The notes beneath the pieces were generated by a model. That model saw only the letters and a program-made list of their open reading frames with translations. It had not been told where the DNA came from and ran no database searches. Shown piece by piece: positions 28,406 to 37,794 of a DNA stretch of 64,000 nucleotides. The position numbers were made by a program, and so were the translations under genes. This DNA is from Candidatus Brocadia sinica JPN1 (GTDB lineage Bacteria; Planctomycetota; Brocadiia; Brocadiales; Brocadiaceae): positions 434,001 to 498,000 of the forward strand of contig NZ_BAFN01000001.1 in assembly GCF_000949635.1 (NCBI RefSeq), given 5' to 3'. How positions within the stretch are numbered: the stretch's first letter is position 1; the number at the start of each line of letters is the position of its first letter.

Positions 28406-29755
28406 ATGAGTAAAAAACCTATCATCCTGCTTACAGACGACGAAAATACGTTCCGGAATATCATGGCAAAGGAACTCACCCGTATGGGATACAATGTGAC
28501 CTGCTGTACTAATGGGCCGGAAACTTTAAAGAACATGCAGGAGCGCGATTTTGACGTGGTCATACTGGACATGAATATGCCCATGATGAATGGAATTGAG
28601 ACCTTGAAAAAGGTGAAGGAAACGGAGCCTACAACAGAGGTGATTGTTTTGACAGGGCAAGGTTCTATTGAAAATGCCGTTCAAGCTATAAAATTAGGCG
28701 CGTACGATTATCTCACTAAACCGTGCCGTTTGAGCGAACTTGACGTACTATTGCAAAAAGCATTAGAAAAAAGGCAGTTAAGCAGAGAAAATGCACATCT
28801 CAGGAGATTGGTAAAAGGTGTCCGGGAAATCCCTGCGATGATCGGAAACAGCATCGCAATGAATACTGTTTATAAAATGATCGACAAGGTGGCTCCATCA
28901 GATTCCATTGTGCTGATCCAGGGTGAAAGTGGCACAGGAAAGGAGCTCATTGCTCAGACACTTCATCTGCGTAGTACACGGGCAAACAAACCATTCGTGG
29001 TGATTAACTGTGCTACTTTGCAGGAAACTTTATTAGAAAGTGAACTTTTTGGACATACGAAAGGGGCATTTACCGGCGCCACAGAATCACGGATAGGTTT
29101 ATTTGAAGCGGCAGACGGAGGCACACTGTTTCTGGACGAGATCGGAGAACTCACCGTTAACACACAGGCAAAGCTCCTTCGCGTCGTGCAATCAGGCGAG
29201 GTGCGGCGTGTCGGTGACAATAAAGCAATTACCGTAGATACCCGTATAATTGCTGCTACCCATAAAAATCTGGCTACAGAAGCAAAAAATGGAAGATTCA
29301 GGGAAGACCTGTATTTTCGGTTAAATGTGATTACTTTATCTCTTCCGCCCCTGCGAGAAAGGAAAGAGGACATCCCGCTTTTAATCGACCATTTTCTCCA
29401 GAATTTTTGCCAGAATGTCCCGAAAAAGAAAATACTTCCAGAAGCATTAACGGCAATGGCCCAATATAGCTGGCCAGGTAACGTGCGTGAACTGGAAAAC
29501 ACCATGGAACGTCTGGTAGTACTGGCGGAAGGCGAGAACATCTCCATTGAGGATTTACCAGAAGACATTCGCGGAGTATCCCCTTCCCGGAACGCAACCG
29601 AGCGCACAGAAGGAACCCTTTCGGAGGTGGAGAAGAAGCATATACTTAAGGTATTACATGAAAAACAGTGGAATAAAACCCTTGCCGCAGAAGCCCTTGG
29701 TATATCTCTGAAAACGCTATATAATAAATTGAAAGCTTATCATATTGATTTGTAA
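28406..29755 (+). CDS. NtrC-family sigma-54-dependent response regulator
   Basis: This 449-residue activator has a receiver domain (1-120, phosphoacceptor Asp55 in VVILDMNMP) and a sigma-54 AAA+ domain (about 145-385). Walker A GESGTGKE lies near 173 and the sigma-54 contact loop GAFTGA near 221. A C-terminal Fis-type helix-turn-helix follows (about 415-445, LAAEALGISLKTLYNKLK). It should activate RpoN promoters when phosphorylated, most likely by the neighbouring kinase. Its targets are unknown; the envelope genes immediately downstream are possible candidates. Confidence 0.95.
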   Translation: MSKKPIILLTDDENTFRNIMAKELTRMGYNVTCCTNGPETLKNMQERDFDVVILDMNMPMMNGIETLKKVKETEPTTEVIVLTGQGSIENAVQAIKLGAYDYLTKPCRLSELDVLLQKALEKRQLSRENAHLRRLVKGVREIPAMIGNSIAMNTVYKMIDKVAPSDSIVLIQGESGTGKELIAQTLHLRSTRANKPFVVINCATLQETLLESELFGHTKGAFTGATESRIGLFEAADGGTLFLDEIGELTVNTQAKLLRVVQSGEVRRVGDNKAITVDTRIIAATHKNLATEAKNGRFREDLYFRLNVITLSLPPLRERKEDIPLLIDHFLQNFCQNVPKKKILPEALTAMAQYSWPGNVRELENTMERLVVLAEGENISIEDLPEDIRGVSPSRNATERTEGTLSEVEKKHILKVLHEKQWNKTLAAEALGISLKTLYNKLKAYHIDL

Positions 29756-29853
29756 TGAATTTTTTTGATAATTGAATAAACTTTCATATATAATTACATT
29801 GCAATTGCTACAAAAAAGATGTTTTTTTACAATAATACTAAAAAAGGCAATCG

Positions 29854-30558
29854 GTGAATCCGGATATTTCTATTGTTATTCCCGTATATAACGAGGTCGA
29901 TAATATCGAACCTCTTGGTCATTCTATCATCAATATTATGCAAGGACAGAACTACGAAGTAATCCTTGTTGATGATGGGAGTACAGATGGAAGTGCCAAA
30001 AAATTGAAGGAATGGTGTGCCAAATATACAAATTTTCGCGTCATTCACTTTAAGAGAAATGCTGGCCAAACGGCAGCCATGGACGCCGGCTTTAAACATG
30101 CATCAGGGAAATATGTGGTTTCCATGGACGCTGATATGCAGAACGACCCTGCTGATATTCCAAAATTGCTTGAAAAACTCAATACTTATGATATGGTATG
30201 CGGGTGGAGGCAGAAGAGGAACGACCCGTGGATCAAACGTATCTCGTCCAAAGTAGCAAACTTTATCAGAAACAAACTGTCACAGGAAGATATCAAAGAT
30301 ACGGGATGTTCCCTGAAGGCTTACCGGAGAGAATGTTTTTATCGAATCAAATTATATAATGGCATGCACCGGTTTTTGCCAACCCTGTTTAAAATGGAAG
30401 GCTTTACTGTTACCGAAATTGTGGTAAACCACTATCCAAGGAAATTCGGAAAATCGAAGTACGGTATATCCAACAGGGCACTCAGGGCTTTCAGAGATCT
30501 GTTGGTTGTACGATGGATGAAAAAACGTAAACTGAATTATGAGATAGATAATGACTAA
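29854..30558 (+). CDS. Family 2 glycosyltransferase (polyprenyl-phosphate sugar synthase type)
   Basis: This 234-residue cytoplasmic GT-A enzyme has the DPM1-like opening DISIVIPVYNEVDNI, DDGSTDGS near 38-45 and a DAD metal motif near 91-93 (VSMDADMQNDP). It has no C-terminal membrane helices, unlike GtrB. It probably transfers a sugar from a nucleotide donor to a polyprenyl phosphate. The start is GTG. It overlaps the LABN gene by 8 bp, and GT39-like genes follow. This is the usual layout for attaching a lipid-linked sugar to an envelope acceptor. Confidence 0.9.
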   Translation: MNPDISIVIPVYNEVDNIEPLGHSIINIMQGQNYEVILVDDGSTDGSAKKLKEWCAKYTNFRVIHFKRNAGQTAAMDAGFKHASGKYVVSMDADMQNDPADIPKLLEKLNTYDMVCGWRQKRNDPWIKRISSKVANFIRNKLSQEDIKDTGCSLKAYRRECFYRIKLYNGMHRFLPTLFKMEGFTVTEIVVNHYPRKFGKSKYGISNRALRAFRDLLVVRWMKKRKLNYEIDND

Positions 30559-30880
30559 TTTTGTAACACATATCAACGCCTGGGTAATCTTAGGTTTTCT
30601 TGGGCAACTTCTGTTTGGGTCCAGATTTTTTGTGCAATGGTTTGTTTCGGAAAGGCGTGGTGAAAGTATCATCCCGGAGGTATTCTGGTACTTGAGTATG
30701 GGAGGCAGCGCCGTATTGTTAACATATGCAATCTACAGGCGTGATCCTGTATTTATTATGGGACAATGTTCAGGGCTTTTTATCTATGTACGCAATGTTA
30801 TGCTGATCTATAAGAAGAAAAGAATACTGTCCGCGTCTGCTGGGGAGGGATTCGGATTGCAAAAGACTTTTACAGAATAA
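30551..30880 (+). CDS. LABN-domain membrane protein (lipid A biosynthesis N-terminal domain)
   Basis: This 109-residue protein has three to four transmembrane helices and the typical LABN pattern GQLLFGSRFFVQWFVSE and FWYLSMGG. The domain is found at the N-terminus of some LpxB proteins and as a stand-alone partner of GT2 enzymes. It is thought to be a small lipid-sugar carrier or flippase-like component. It overlaps the GT2 gene by 8 bp, so the two are translationally coupled. Confidence 0.88.
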   Translation: MTNFVTHINAWVILGFLGQLLFGSRFFVQWFVSERRGESIIPEVFWYLSMGGSAVLLTYAIYRRDPVFIMGQCSGLFIYVRNVMLIYKKKRILSASAGEGFGLQKTFTE

Positions 30881-30958
30881 CTTTGCTACCGAACGTATAT
30901 AATTTTGCCTGTAAAATTGACAATTTCTTAAAATTTTCGAATGCAATTGACCAATTAA

Positions 30959-32032
30959 GTGAAAAAAAATTTTTTCGCTTTTATCGTACTTTTTACCATA
31001 TCGTCCTGTAATTATTTACAGGAACAATCCACTCCACACATTAGTACCCGCCTGACGTCAGATAGAAATAAAATCACCACTGTAGCAATTCTGCCATTTA
31101 AGAACAAATGCGAGAAAAAAGGGGCAGAAGAAGTACTGCGTAAGTGTTTTTTTACCAACATCAGTATAAAAGGTTACAATCTCCTCAAACTTGAGGAGAT
31201 CGACGAACGGCTCAATCTCGCTTCAATTGATACCTCCAACCTCGACAAAGAAGACGTCTACAAAGTGGGACGGATCGTGAAGGCAGATGCCCTCATTTAC
31301 GGTACGGTTACCAAGTGTTGTAAGAAATTTTTCGGCGTATATTCCCAGGTGGTACTCGGGGCAGAGCTAAAGATGGTAGATGCCAGGTCTTCTAAAGTGA
31401 TATGGCAGGCAGATCATACTGAAAAGACTCATAGTGATGCCATACCCGTTTCGCCCTTCAGCATACCAGAAGCGGTGATAGAAAGTTCAATCAATGTACG
31501 AGAAAAGGTAATTGCAGACACTGCCGACCGGCTCGTAAAAAAATTTCTTGCCAGTATCCCGAATAAAGATTTTGACTCCCCCATTAGTGCCAATGTGATT
31601 TCCGTCAAATCCGATGGACCTTCAATGGGGGTTTACTATAGGGTACAAGACGGAGACACTTTATCGAGTATTTCTGAAAAATTTTATGATGACACCTCCA
31701 GAGCAGAGGAAATCAGCGAAACCAATAAAGATGTATCAGATGTTACTCTAAAAGTTGGACAAGAACTGATCATCCCTGATATGCCAATCCTCAAAGATAT
31801 TGAAGAATCGCAACAGATAGACAGAAACAAACATAAGAAGACGGTCTATCGCGTAAAGTGGGGTGACAGTTTTTACGAACTTGCCTCCAAGGTCTTTGAT
31901 GACGGGAAAAGATGGACAATAGTCTACGATGCCAATAAGCATGAAATAAAAGACATCAGGGATCTTCCCGTTGGGCAGGTAATTATCATACCATTAACCA
32001 TTTCAAAAGCAGATTCATTTAAAAGAGATTAA
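30959..32032 (+). CDS. Lipoprotein with GNA1162-like domain and two LysM domains
   Basis: This 357-residue protein starts at a GTG with a lipobox near TISSC (Cys17). A GNA1162/DUF799-like domain follows (about 38-195, VAILPFKNKCEKKGAEEVLR through VDARSSKVIWQADH). Two LysM peptidoglycan-binding modules are at about 222-272 (YRVQDGDTLSSISEKFY) and 295-345 (YRVKWGDSFYELASKVF). It is probably a membrane-anchored protein held to peptidoglycan in the periplasm. The combination of GNA1162 with LysM is unusual. It lies between LABN and a GT39-like gene and may take part in envelope glycan export. Confidence 0.82.
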   Translation: MKKNFFAFIVLFTISSCNYLQEQSTPHISTRLTSDRNKITTVAILPFKNKCEKKGAEEVLRKCFFTNISIKGYNLLKLEEIDERLNLASIDTSNLDKEDVYKVGRIVKADALIYGTVTKCCKKFFGVYSQVVLGAELKMVDARSSKVIWQADHTEKTHSDAIPVSPFSIPEAVIESSINVREKVIADTADRLVKKFLASIPNKDFDSPISANVISVKSDGPSMGVYYRVQDGDTLSSISEKFYDDTSRAEEISETNKDVSDVTLKVGQELIIPDMPILKDIEESQQIDRNKHKKTVYRVKWGDSFYELASKVFDDGKRWTIVYDANKHEIKDIRDLPVGQVIIIPLTISKADSFKRD

Positions 32033-32071
32033 TCGTATTTTCATGTCAAAACAAATAAAATTAGTACAAAC

Positions 32072-33556
32072 GTGCAGTATATAAATTTTCGATGCAGGGT
32101 AAGCCTTCTGTTTTTTGTTTGTTTTTTATTACGACTGTGTTTTAGAGGCAAATATCTTGACTGTTGTGACAGCGTAGACTTTGCCCTGGGGATCAGAGAT
32201 TACGATCTGTCCCTCCTTCAGCCACACTTTCCCGGTTATCCTGTTTATATATTTATCTCACGACTATTTTTCAGATTCTTCGCTGATGAGGCTTGGGCGT
32301 TGGTATTACCCGGTGTTTTTTTTAGTAGTCTTACGATCTACCCGCTTTTTTCCCTTGCCAAACAGTTATTTTCTGAAAAGGTTGCCACACTGACGGCAAT
32401 TCTTTATCTCATCAATCCATTGTGTTGGTTACAAGCCGAAAGGCCCACCTCCGATGCTATGGGCTTATTTTTTGTAACGCTATCCGCCGATTTCTTGTAT
32501 CGGGCATTTAACCCGATGCTTACGAATTCCAATAGCAAATACTGCCTTTTTTGGGGCGGTCTGGCCTTAGGTCTTGGACTCGGTGTGCGGCTTTCTAATT
32601 TTCCATTCATTGTATTATTGATAGGCATCTTATTCTATTTAGCTGTTCAAAGAATGAACCTTAAGACACAGGTCATTTTGTATGGATTCATGGGATTAGT
32701 TGCTGGTATTTTTTTCTGGCTTTTCCCACAAATCGGATACATAGGCTGTCGTTCTTTTTTTCAAAATGGCCTTTTATTTTCCTATGGACATTTTACCGAT
32801 TGGGGTGGCTCGATATTCACCTTTTGTGGATTAAAGCGGATCGTCTGTCTTATGAAGTCAATATGGGTGTGTGGGCTGGGTGGCTGGTGGTATGATACCT
32901 CGTTTTTGAGATCGATCCCCTCCATGATTATCATAATCTCCCTTTTTTATTTCCTCAAGTATTATCACTTTGACCGTCGAGGATGGTTCTTAGGACTATA
33001 TGTTTTCCCTTATTTGCTTTGGGTGATTCTTGGACAAAACGTGGCAAATCCGAGGCATATAATGCCAATCATACCTATGATACTGATACTGATTGCATAC
33101 GGATTATGCAAAGCCCAGGAAAAAGATTACAAGGGTGTTTTTCTGCTTTTTACCTTGACACTGATTGTTAGTATGTCAGTACTATCGTTCAAATTAGTTG
33201 TCAAATATCATAATAATGTCCCGGCGCCAATACAATTAATCCAATTTATTGAAAGGCAATTTAATAATATTTCTACAAGAATCTACTGTAACAACGAGAA
33301 AAGATTCTTTGATTATTATGCTCCTCAATGGGACGTGAGAACGGTACGAGATAGAACAGAGTTAAATAGTGACTTATTGTCCTCATTAGGTAAACCCCGA
33401 GATATTCTCGTGGTTCATACATCGGGAGAAATGAAACAATTCGGCATAACAAACCCACCTATGATAAAGTTCAAGGGAAACCCATACACCGATAGCACAA
33501 GGGAAGGGTTGCAGCTTTATGTGTTGACCGATCCACAAGTCGGGCATCATTTCTAG
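32072..33556 (+). CDS. Multi-span membrane glycosyltransferase (GT39/ArnT-like)
   Basis: This 494-residue integral membrane protein has about ten helices. The Asp in DSVDFALGIRDYD, within the first extracytoplasmic loop, is typical of GT-C enzymes using polyprenyl-phosphate sugars. QAERPTSDAMGLFF and PRHIMPIIPMI further support the GT39/DUF2029 group. It probably receives the lipid-linked sugar made by the GT2 upstream and moves it to an envelope acceptor. The start is GTG (32072), and the gene ends in a soluble C-terminal domain of about 110 residues. Confidence 0.8.
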   Translation: MQYINFRCRVSLLFFVCFLLRLCFRGKYLDCCDSVDFALGIRDYDLSLLQPHFPGYPVYIFISRLFFRFFADEAWALVLPGVFFSSLTIYPLFSLAKQLFSEKVATLTAILYLINPLCWLQAERPTSDAMGLFFVTLSADFLYRAFNPMLTNSNSKYCLFWGGLALGLGLGVRLSNFPFIVLLIGILFYLAVQRMNLKTQVILYGFMGLVAGIFFWLFPQIGYIGCRSFFQNGLLFSYGHFTDWGGSIFTFCGLKRIVCLMKSIWVCGLGGWWYDTSFLRSIPSMIIIISLFYFLKYYHFDRRGWFLGLYVFPYLLWVILGQNVANPRHIMPIIPMILILIAYGLCKAQEKDYKGVFLLFTLTLIVSMSVLSFKLVVKYHNNVPAPIQLIQFIERQFNNISTRIYCNNEKRFFDYYAPQWDVRTVRDRTELNSDLLSSLGKPRDILVVHTSGEMKQFGITNPPMIKFKGNPYTDSTREGLQLYVLTDPQVGHHF

Positions 33557-33822
33557 ATTGATACTTTTGTAAGAATTACAATTATTACATGTAAATATTA
33601 CATAAGTTTATAGACATAGCTGGCCTTACATCAAAAGAGGCAAAAACTTGTTTGACCATAACCTTATTACATTTCAAATATTTACAGCATACTCCCACCT
33701 TTATTTCGCTTTTCCACAATACTTGGTACATCCGTTGCGAAGTGTCTAACGTTTGATTTAACATCTCGCCGTGAAAGACATGGAAGCATTCATCAAACAC
33801 AGAACAGTTTGGATAATAGATA
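33557..33822. other. AT-rich intergenic region
   Basis: This 266-bp leader has no supported gene on the plus strand. An 86-codon minus-strand open frame (33585-33845) runs antisense into the start of the next gene and has no family resemblance, so it is not called. The promoter of the SDR-SCP2 genes probably lies here. Confidence 0.4.
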
Positions 33823-35040
33823 ATGAAACAAAAAACGATACTCATAACAGGCGCAACAGGATTTTTAGGAAATTACCTAACCAGAGAACTTTTTGAGGCA
33901 GGTTTTTACCTCAAACTTCTTGTCAGAAATTCAGCAAGTGGACAGGCGAAAGAAAGGATTTCTGAAGTGTTCCCATTGGTTGGGGCCACGGAATCCGTGT
34001 TTGACACACTCTCTGACCGTATTGAAATAATTGATGGGGATGTTTCTCAAAAGCGCCTTGGACTCAATGCACAGGATTATTCAAGATTATCGGATACCGT
34101 TGATGAGGTATTTCACTGTGCCGCTGCAACAAAGTTCTGCAATGGGTCAGACAACACGCTGGTGCCTACCAATGTTTACGGTACTGAACACATATTATGG
34201 TTTTGTCTCTCAAACAAACCAAAAAGGCTTCATTATATTAGCACGGCTTATGTCGCGGGGACAAGGCGTGATACAGTCTTTGAGCATGAACTGGAGAAAA
34301 GACAGACATTTAATAATAATTACGAAAAAACAAAATTTGATGCAGAGAAATTATTGCAGCAATTTACGAACAAATATACTATACCCACGACGATCTATCG
34401 TCCGAGTATTATTGTAGGTGATTCCAAAACCGGTTTTACCCGTAATTACGATAGCATTTATGTATTTGGCAAGGGATTGAACCGTCTTAAAAATTATGAA
34501 ATGCGAAATAATTACAAAGATCCACAGTGTAGCAGCAGAAACGATATCGGCCATCCTCCATCTTTGAGAATTCCCGGCGATAAACATGCCACGATAAACC
34601 TGGTACCCGTGGATTACGTCACACATGCGATCGTTGCCATCTCCGGACAGGCGAATAGTATAAACAAGATATTTCACATCGTAAATCCATCCCCACCCAC
34701 ACTCGGTGAACTTGCCGAGTGGATGACGGTTGCAACAGGTATCCATCGCATAAAGATCGCGCCCATATATGAATTCCAGGCCCGGCCACAAAACTTGCTG
34801 GAAAAACTATTTTTGCAGGGAACTGAGGCCTTCCAACCATATCTGTTTGGAGAACCTTGTTTTGATTCCACGAACACAAAAAAACTATTGAGCGGTACAG
34901 CGATCGAGTGCCCTTTGATTACCCAGGAACTCATCAACCTGTTTATTCAGTATGCTATTGATACAAATTGGGGTAAGAAAAAACAAATTGAGAAAAATGA
35001 ATTGTCATGCAAACTGGTTGACAGTATCAAAGTTGTGTGA
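33823..35040 (+). CDS. Extended SDR / fatty-acyl reductase-like protein
   Basis: This 405-residue NAD(P)-dependent enzyme has the nucleotide-binding motif GATGFLGN (10-17) and an active-site YEKTK (Tyr167, Lys171). It has the layout of the NAD-binding_4 'male sterility' group, which reduces acyl thioesters or fatty acyl chains. It lacks an N-terminal acyl-activating domain; a stand-alone ANL enzyme is encoded 7.5 kb downstream. An SCP2 lipid-binding protein follows 22 bp later, which supports a lipid substrate. The exact reaction is inferred from family only. Confidence 0.85.
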   Translation: MKQKTILITGATGFLGNYLTRELFEAGFYLKLLVRNSASGQAKERISEVFPLVGATESVFDTLSDRIEIIDGDVSQKRLGLNAQDYSRLSDTVDEVFHCAAATKFCNGSDNTLVPTNVYGTEHILWFCLSNKPKRLHYISTAYVAGTRRDTVFEHELEKRQTFNNNYEKTKFDAEKLLQQFTNKYTIPTTIYRPSIIVGDSKTGFTRNYDSIYVFGKGLNRLKNYEMRNNYKDPQCSSRNDIGHPPSLRIPGDKHATINLVPVDYVTHAIVAISGQANSINKIFHIVNPSPPTLGELAEWMTVATGIHRIKIAPIYEFQARPQNLLEKLFLQGTEAFQPYLFGEPCFDSTNTKKLLSGTAIECPLITQELINLFIQYAIDTNWGKKKQIEKNELSCKLVDSIKVV

Positions 35041-35062
35041 CAATTCTCAAAGCGCATAATAT

Positions 35063-35434
35063 ATGCAAATGAAAGAAAGACCGGAAATCCCAGAAAATAT
35101 AACTCATATCGAATACTTTAACCGATTGTTAAAAGACAGGGTAAATAATTGCACAATTCCCAAAATATCCAGTCTTAATGCTATCATCCAATTCGAGATA
35201 ACGGATAATGGAAACGGGATTTGGAACATTGTGATAGAAAACGGTTTCGTAAAGGAAGTAACAAAAAAGGCGCTGGAGAAACCCACGTGTACCTTTACCT
35301 TGAACAGCAATACATTTCTCTCCATTCTCAGGCGTGAAATAACGCCCCAAAAGGCATTTTTCACAGGAAAGGTTGATATAAAAGGAAACATGCTGTTAGC
35401 GCTAAAGATGAATATCCTGGTTAATTACCTCTGA
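35063..35434 (+). CDS. SCP2 sterol/lipid-carrier domain protein
   Basis: This 123-residue protein is almost entirely one SCP2-like fold (about 15-122): alternating strands (NAIIQFEITDNGNGIWNIVIENG), the TCTFTLNSNTFLSILR region and the terminal GKVDIKGNMLLALKM hydrophobic helix. It has no signal peptide, so it acts in the cytoplasm and probably binds an acyl chain or isoprenoid. Its position 22 bp after the acyl reductase-like gene suggests presentation of a lipid to that enzyme. The start is the first ATG (35063); a second, at 35069, is also possible. Confidence 0.82.
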   Translation: MQMKERPEIPENITHIEYFNRLLKDRVNNCTIPKISSLNAIIQFEITDNGNGIWNIVIENGFVKEVTKKALEKPTCTFTLNSNTFLSILRREITPQKAFFTGKVDIKGNMLLALKMNILVNYL

Positions 35435-35459
35435 TATGTATTATGTAAAGGAGCGTCGT

Positions 35460-35888
35460 ATGAGACAAAAATTACTATTATCTGGCAAGACCTCGTTATT
35501 TATGCAAAGAATATCAATAATTATATCGTTGGTATTAGTGGTACTGACGATTGGTAACTTTTTTCTAAAAACATTCACGATCATTGATGATTCCAGTGCA
35601 GGCCAGAAAAATGCCGAAAATAAAGCGGTTGCAATTACTCCCTGCACTATAAAAGTCACAGGAAATGGTAGTAGCGGCAGTAATGATAAAAGTGTTTTTC
35701 GTTGTTTAAATAGCCCTTTTCAAAACAGTGCGATTCAGGGTAGGGAATATTCCTATAGTTATTTTGTGAGTGATCACCACTGGGACAATGATGATGGTAG
35801 CCATTATGACGAAGAAGACATCGATGTTTATAACGAAGAGGACAGAGAAAACGAATGTGATCGGGAAACTGCCAAAAAGGCATCTTAG
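35460..35888 (+). CDS. Membrane-anchored protein with acidic C-terminus
   Basis: This protein of about 142 residues is read from an ATG at 35460, six bases after AAGGAG. An in-frame ATG at 35436 lacks such a signal. A transmembrane helix spans residues 17-38, followed by a Ser/Asn/Gly linker and a C-terminal third rich in Asp, Glu, His and Tyr (HHWDNDDGSHYDEEDID). No family is recognised. The acidic, His-containing tail resembles cation-binding segments and is followed immediately by another exported protein with a similar acidic stretch. Confidence 0.6.
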   Translation: MRQKLLLSGKTSLFMQRISIIISLVLVVLTIGNFFLKTFTIIDDSSAGQKNAENKAVAITPCTIKVTGNGSSGSNDKSVFRCLNSPFQNSAIQGREYSYSYFVSDHHWDNDDGSHYDEEDIDVYNEEDRENECDRETAKKAS

Positions 35889-35983
35889 GGCTAATACCTT
35901 TTCTGATGTCACAATTGGACTCATATTTAGTACATCTTATTCTTTTTACAAGCAACGAAAGTCCTTTACCGAGGAATTGCATT

Positions 35984-37093
35984 ATGCGATATTTAATCAC
36001 CGAGGGGTTCTTAAAATACATTATTTGTCTCTTAGGTATAACCATTTTTCTACTGAACGGAAATGGGATATCTTTTGCCGATAAAGTAAAAATTGATTAC
36101 GATAATGGTTTTTTTCACCAGGACGATGAAGAAGATTATGACGAGAGTGAAGGAGATGACGACGATGGAGAGGATGACGATGAAAGCCACAATGCAGGGA
36201 GGAATTGTCTGACCAGCGATTGTCATTCCAATGGCAATGAGCATCATTTTTCTGTTGGTGGAACGATTTACACCGATGCCGATGGTACGGCCAGGAGAAC
36301 GGGAGCGGAAATAAAGGTAATAGATGCGACCGGCACCACAACCATTTTAAGGTCTGATGGGTTAGGGAATTTTTATTCTGAGAAGACCCTGAATGCCCCC
36401 TTTATCATATCAGCATTGTATGGAGGTCGCGAGGTAAAAATGCCTATCCCAGCCCCTGATGGCGGTTGTAATGCCGAGAGTTGCCATGTGATTGGCGTTG
36501 CCGGAAGGGTCTTTATCAGCACGAATGATCTTGACTTGACCGGCACGGTAACTGAGGCCGCATCAGGGAGAGTATCTTCGGAAATAAGTTATAACGGCGA
36601 CATAAAATCAATTCTTGATGCAAAATGCATTATCTGCCATAGCTCAGGAGGAATAAAAAGTGACGTTCCATTAACAACGTATACTGAGGTAACAGATCCA
36701 AGACTGGTAATACCAGGAAGTGCCGATTCTCTCTTATTAAAGAGGGTTGATAAAAATTCGAGTATAGGTACTATGTGGAAATATCTTAATAGTCGCAGTG
36801 ATTACAAAAAAATGAAAAAATGGATCGTCAAATATAATGCTCAAGAGTTTTCTTCCGGCCAGGTATCTTCTGTTGGGGAAGCGATATCAGCAGCCAGGGT
36901 CAGTCTCCGCCAGAATGGAAGTGTCAGATACAAGGCAGTCACTGATGCTGAGGGTACATTCGTAATGAAATCGGTAAAGGCTGGAGAGTACATCTTGAAA
37001 ATTTCTAAGAAGGGTTACAAAACTTACAAACAAAGCTATCAAATGAATCAAAGCAACGTTATACCTCTGGAAATTACGATCAAGAAGAAATAG
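35984..37093 (+). CDS. Exported putative haem protein with CX4CH and CXXCH motifs
   Basis: This protein of about 369 residues starts at the ATG preceded by GAGG (35984). It has a signal peptide (ending near ISFA), a very acidic segment (residues 47-67), a CX4CH motif (75-81), a carboxypeptidase-regulatory-like beta domain (about 90-155) and a second CX4CH (162-168). A cytochrome-like region with CIICH (215-219) follows, then a C-terminal carboxypeptidase-regulatory domain (about 290-368). It probably sits outside the cytoplasm and binds one to three haems. CX4CH is a rare haem-attachment form; its use here is inferred. Confidence 0.78.
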   Translation: MRYLITEGFLKYIICLLGITIFLLNGNGISFADKVKIDYDNGFFHQDDEEDYDESEGDDDDGEDDDESHNAGRNCLTSDCHSNGNEHHFSVGGTIYTDADGTARRTGAEIKVIDATGTTTILRSDGLGNFYSEKTLNAPFIISALYGGREVKMPIPAPDGGCNAESCHVIGVAGRVFISTNDLDLTGTVTEAASGRVSSEISYNGDIKSILDAKCIICHSSGGIKSDVPLTTYTEVTDPRLVIPGSADSLLLKRVDKNSSIGTMWKYLNSRSDYKKMKKWIVKYNAQEFSSGQVSSVGEAISAARVSLRQNGSVRYKAVTDAEGTFVMKSVKAGEYILKISKKGYKTYKQSYQMNQSNVIPLEITIKKK

Positions 37094-37179
37094 TAATTGT
37101 GACTGCTGCATAATGAAGATGTCAGTAATTGTAATGATGATAAATTGCATGGATATTGGTTCTTTTTAAGGGAGGATGT

Positions 37180-37749
37180 ATGTTTACGCAGATGAAAAAA
37201 TGTTTTGTATCTGGGGCTTTTATTGCTGGTATATTTACAACGGGGGCTATCCTCCCGGCAGCGGCATCCGCAAAAGACAAAATCGTGGGGACAGTAAGCA
37301 GCCTGGATGAAAGTACGGGAGCGATCACGATAATAGATAATCTTGTACAAGTGGATGCCAGTACTGCAACGATAAAGGTAAAGGGGGTTGATAATGCAAT
37401 ACTTTCGGATATTCAGGAAGGTGACATTATTAAGATTACGGGCAGCGCCGATGATTCAGGCGTCATCGAAGCAATACGTATTAAAGACCCTGTAAAACTA
37501 AATAAAAAATATGACGGCAAAATCACGGGAAAAACAGAAAAGGTAAACACTTCGAAAGATACCTTTCTCATTATGGGTCAACCGGTAGATGCTGGCAATC
37601 TACCGGGTGTTATCATGGGTGGAAGAACGATTTCGTTTGATACTATGCGTTCGGGCGTCAGTGTTGATGTATATGTTACAGCCAAGGATAGCCAGTTGGT
37701 CGCAAAAAAAATGATCATACGTTCTGAGAGTTGTAACTTTTGTCACTAA
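37180..37749 (+). CDS. Exported DUF5666-like protein ending in CXXCH
   Basis: This 189-residue protein has a signal peptide (cleavage near ASA-KDKIVG) and two successive OB-like repeats (about 32-110 and 112-180). These have the pattern GTVSSLDESTGAITI.. and GKITGKTEKVNTSKDTFLI, as seen in DUF5666 proteins. The last five residues are CNFCH, a perfect haem-attachment motif at the extreme C-terminus. The ATG at 37180 follows GGGAGG closely; 37192 is an alternative. It lies between two exported CX4CH proteins and is probably cotranscribed with them. Confidence 0.75.
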   Translation: MFTQMKKCFVSGAFIAGIFTTGAILPAAASAKDKIVGTVSSLDESTGAITIIDNLVQVDASTATIKVKGVDNAILSDIQEGDIIKITGSADDSGVIEAIRIKDPVKLNKKYDGKITGKTEKVNTSKDTFLIMGQPVDAGNLPGVIMGGRTISFDTMRSGVSVDVYVTAKDSQLVAKKMIIRSESCNFCH

Positions 37750-37794
37750 TAGGCAAGTAACTTATTTTTACAATTTTTAAAAAGGAATAGTCCA

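Noticed and set aside
33585-33845. 86-codon minus-strand open frame with several Cys
   Set aside because: It runs antisense into the start of the SDR gene, has no family signature and is better explained as the leader of that operon.
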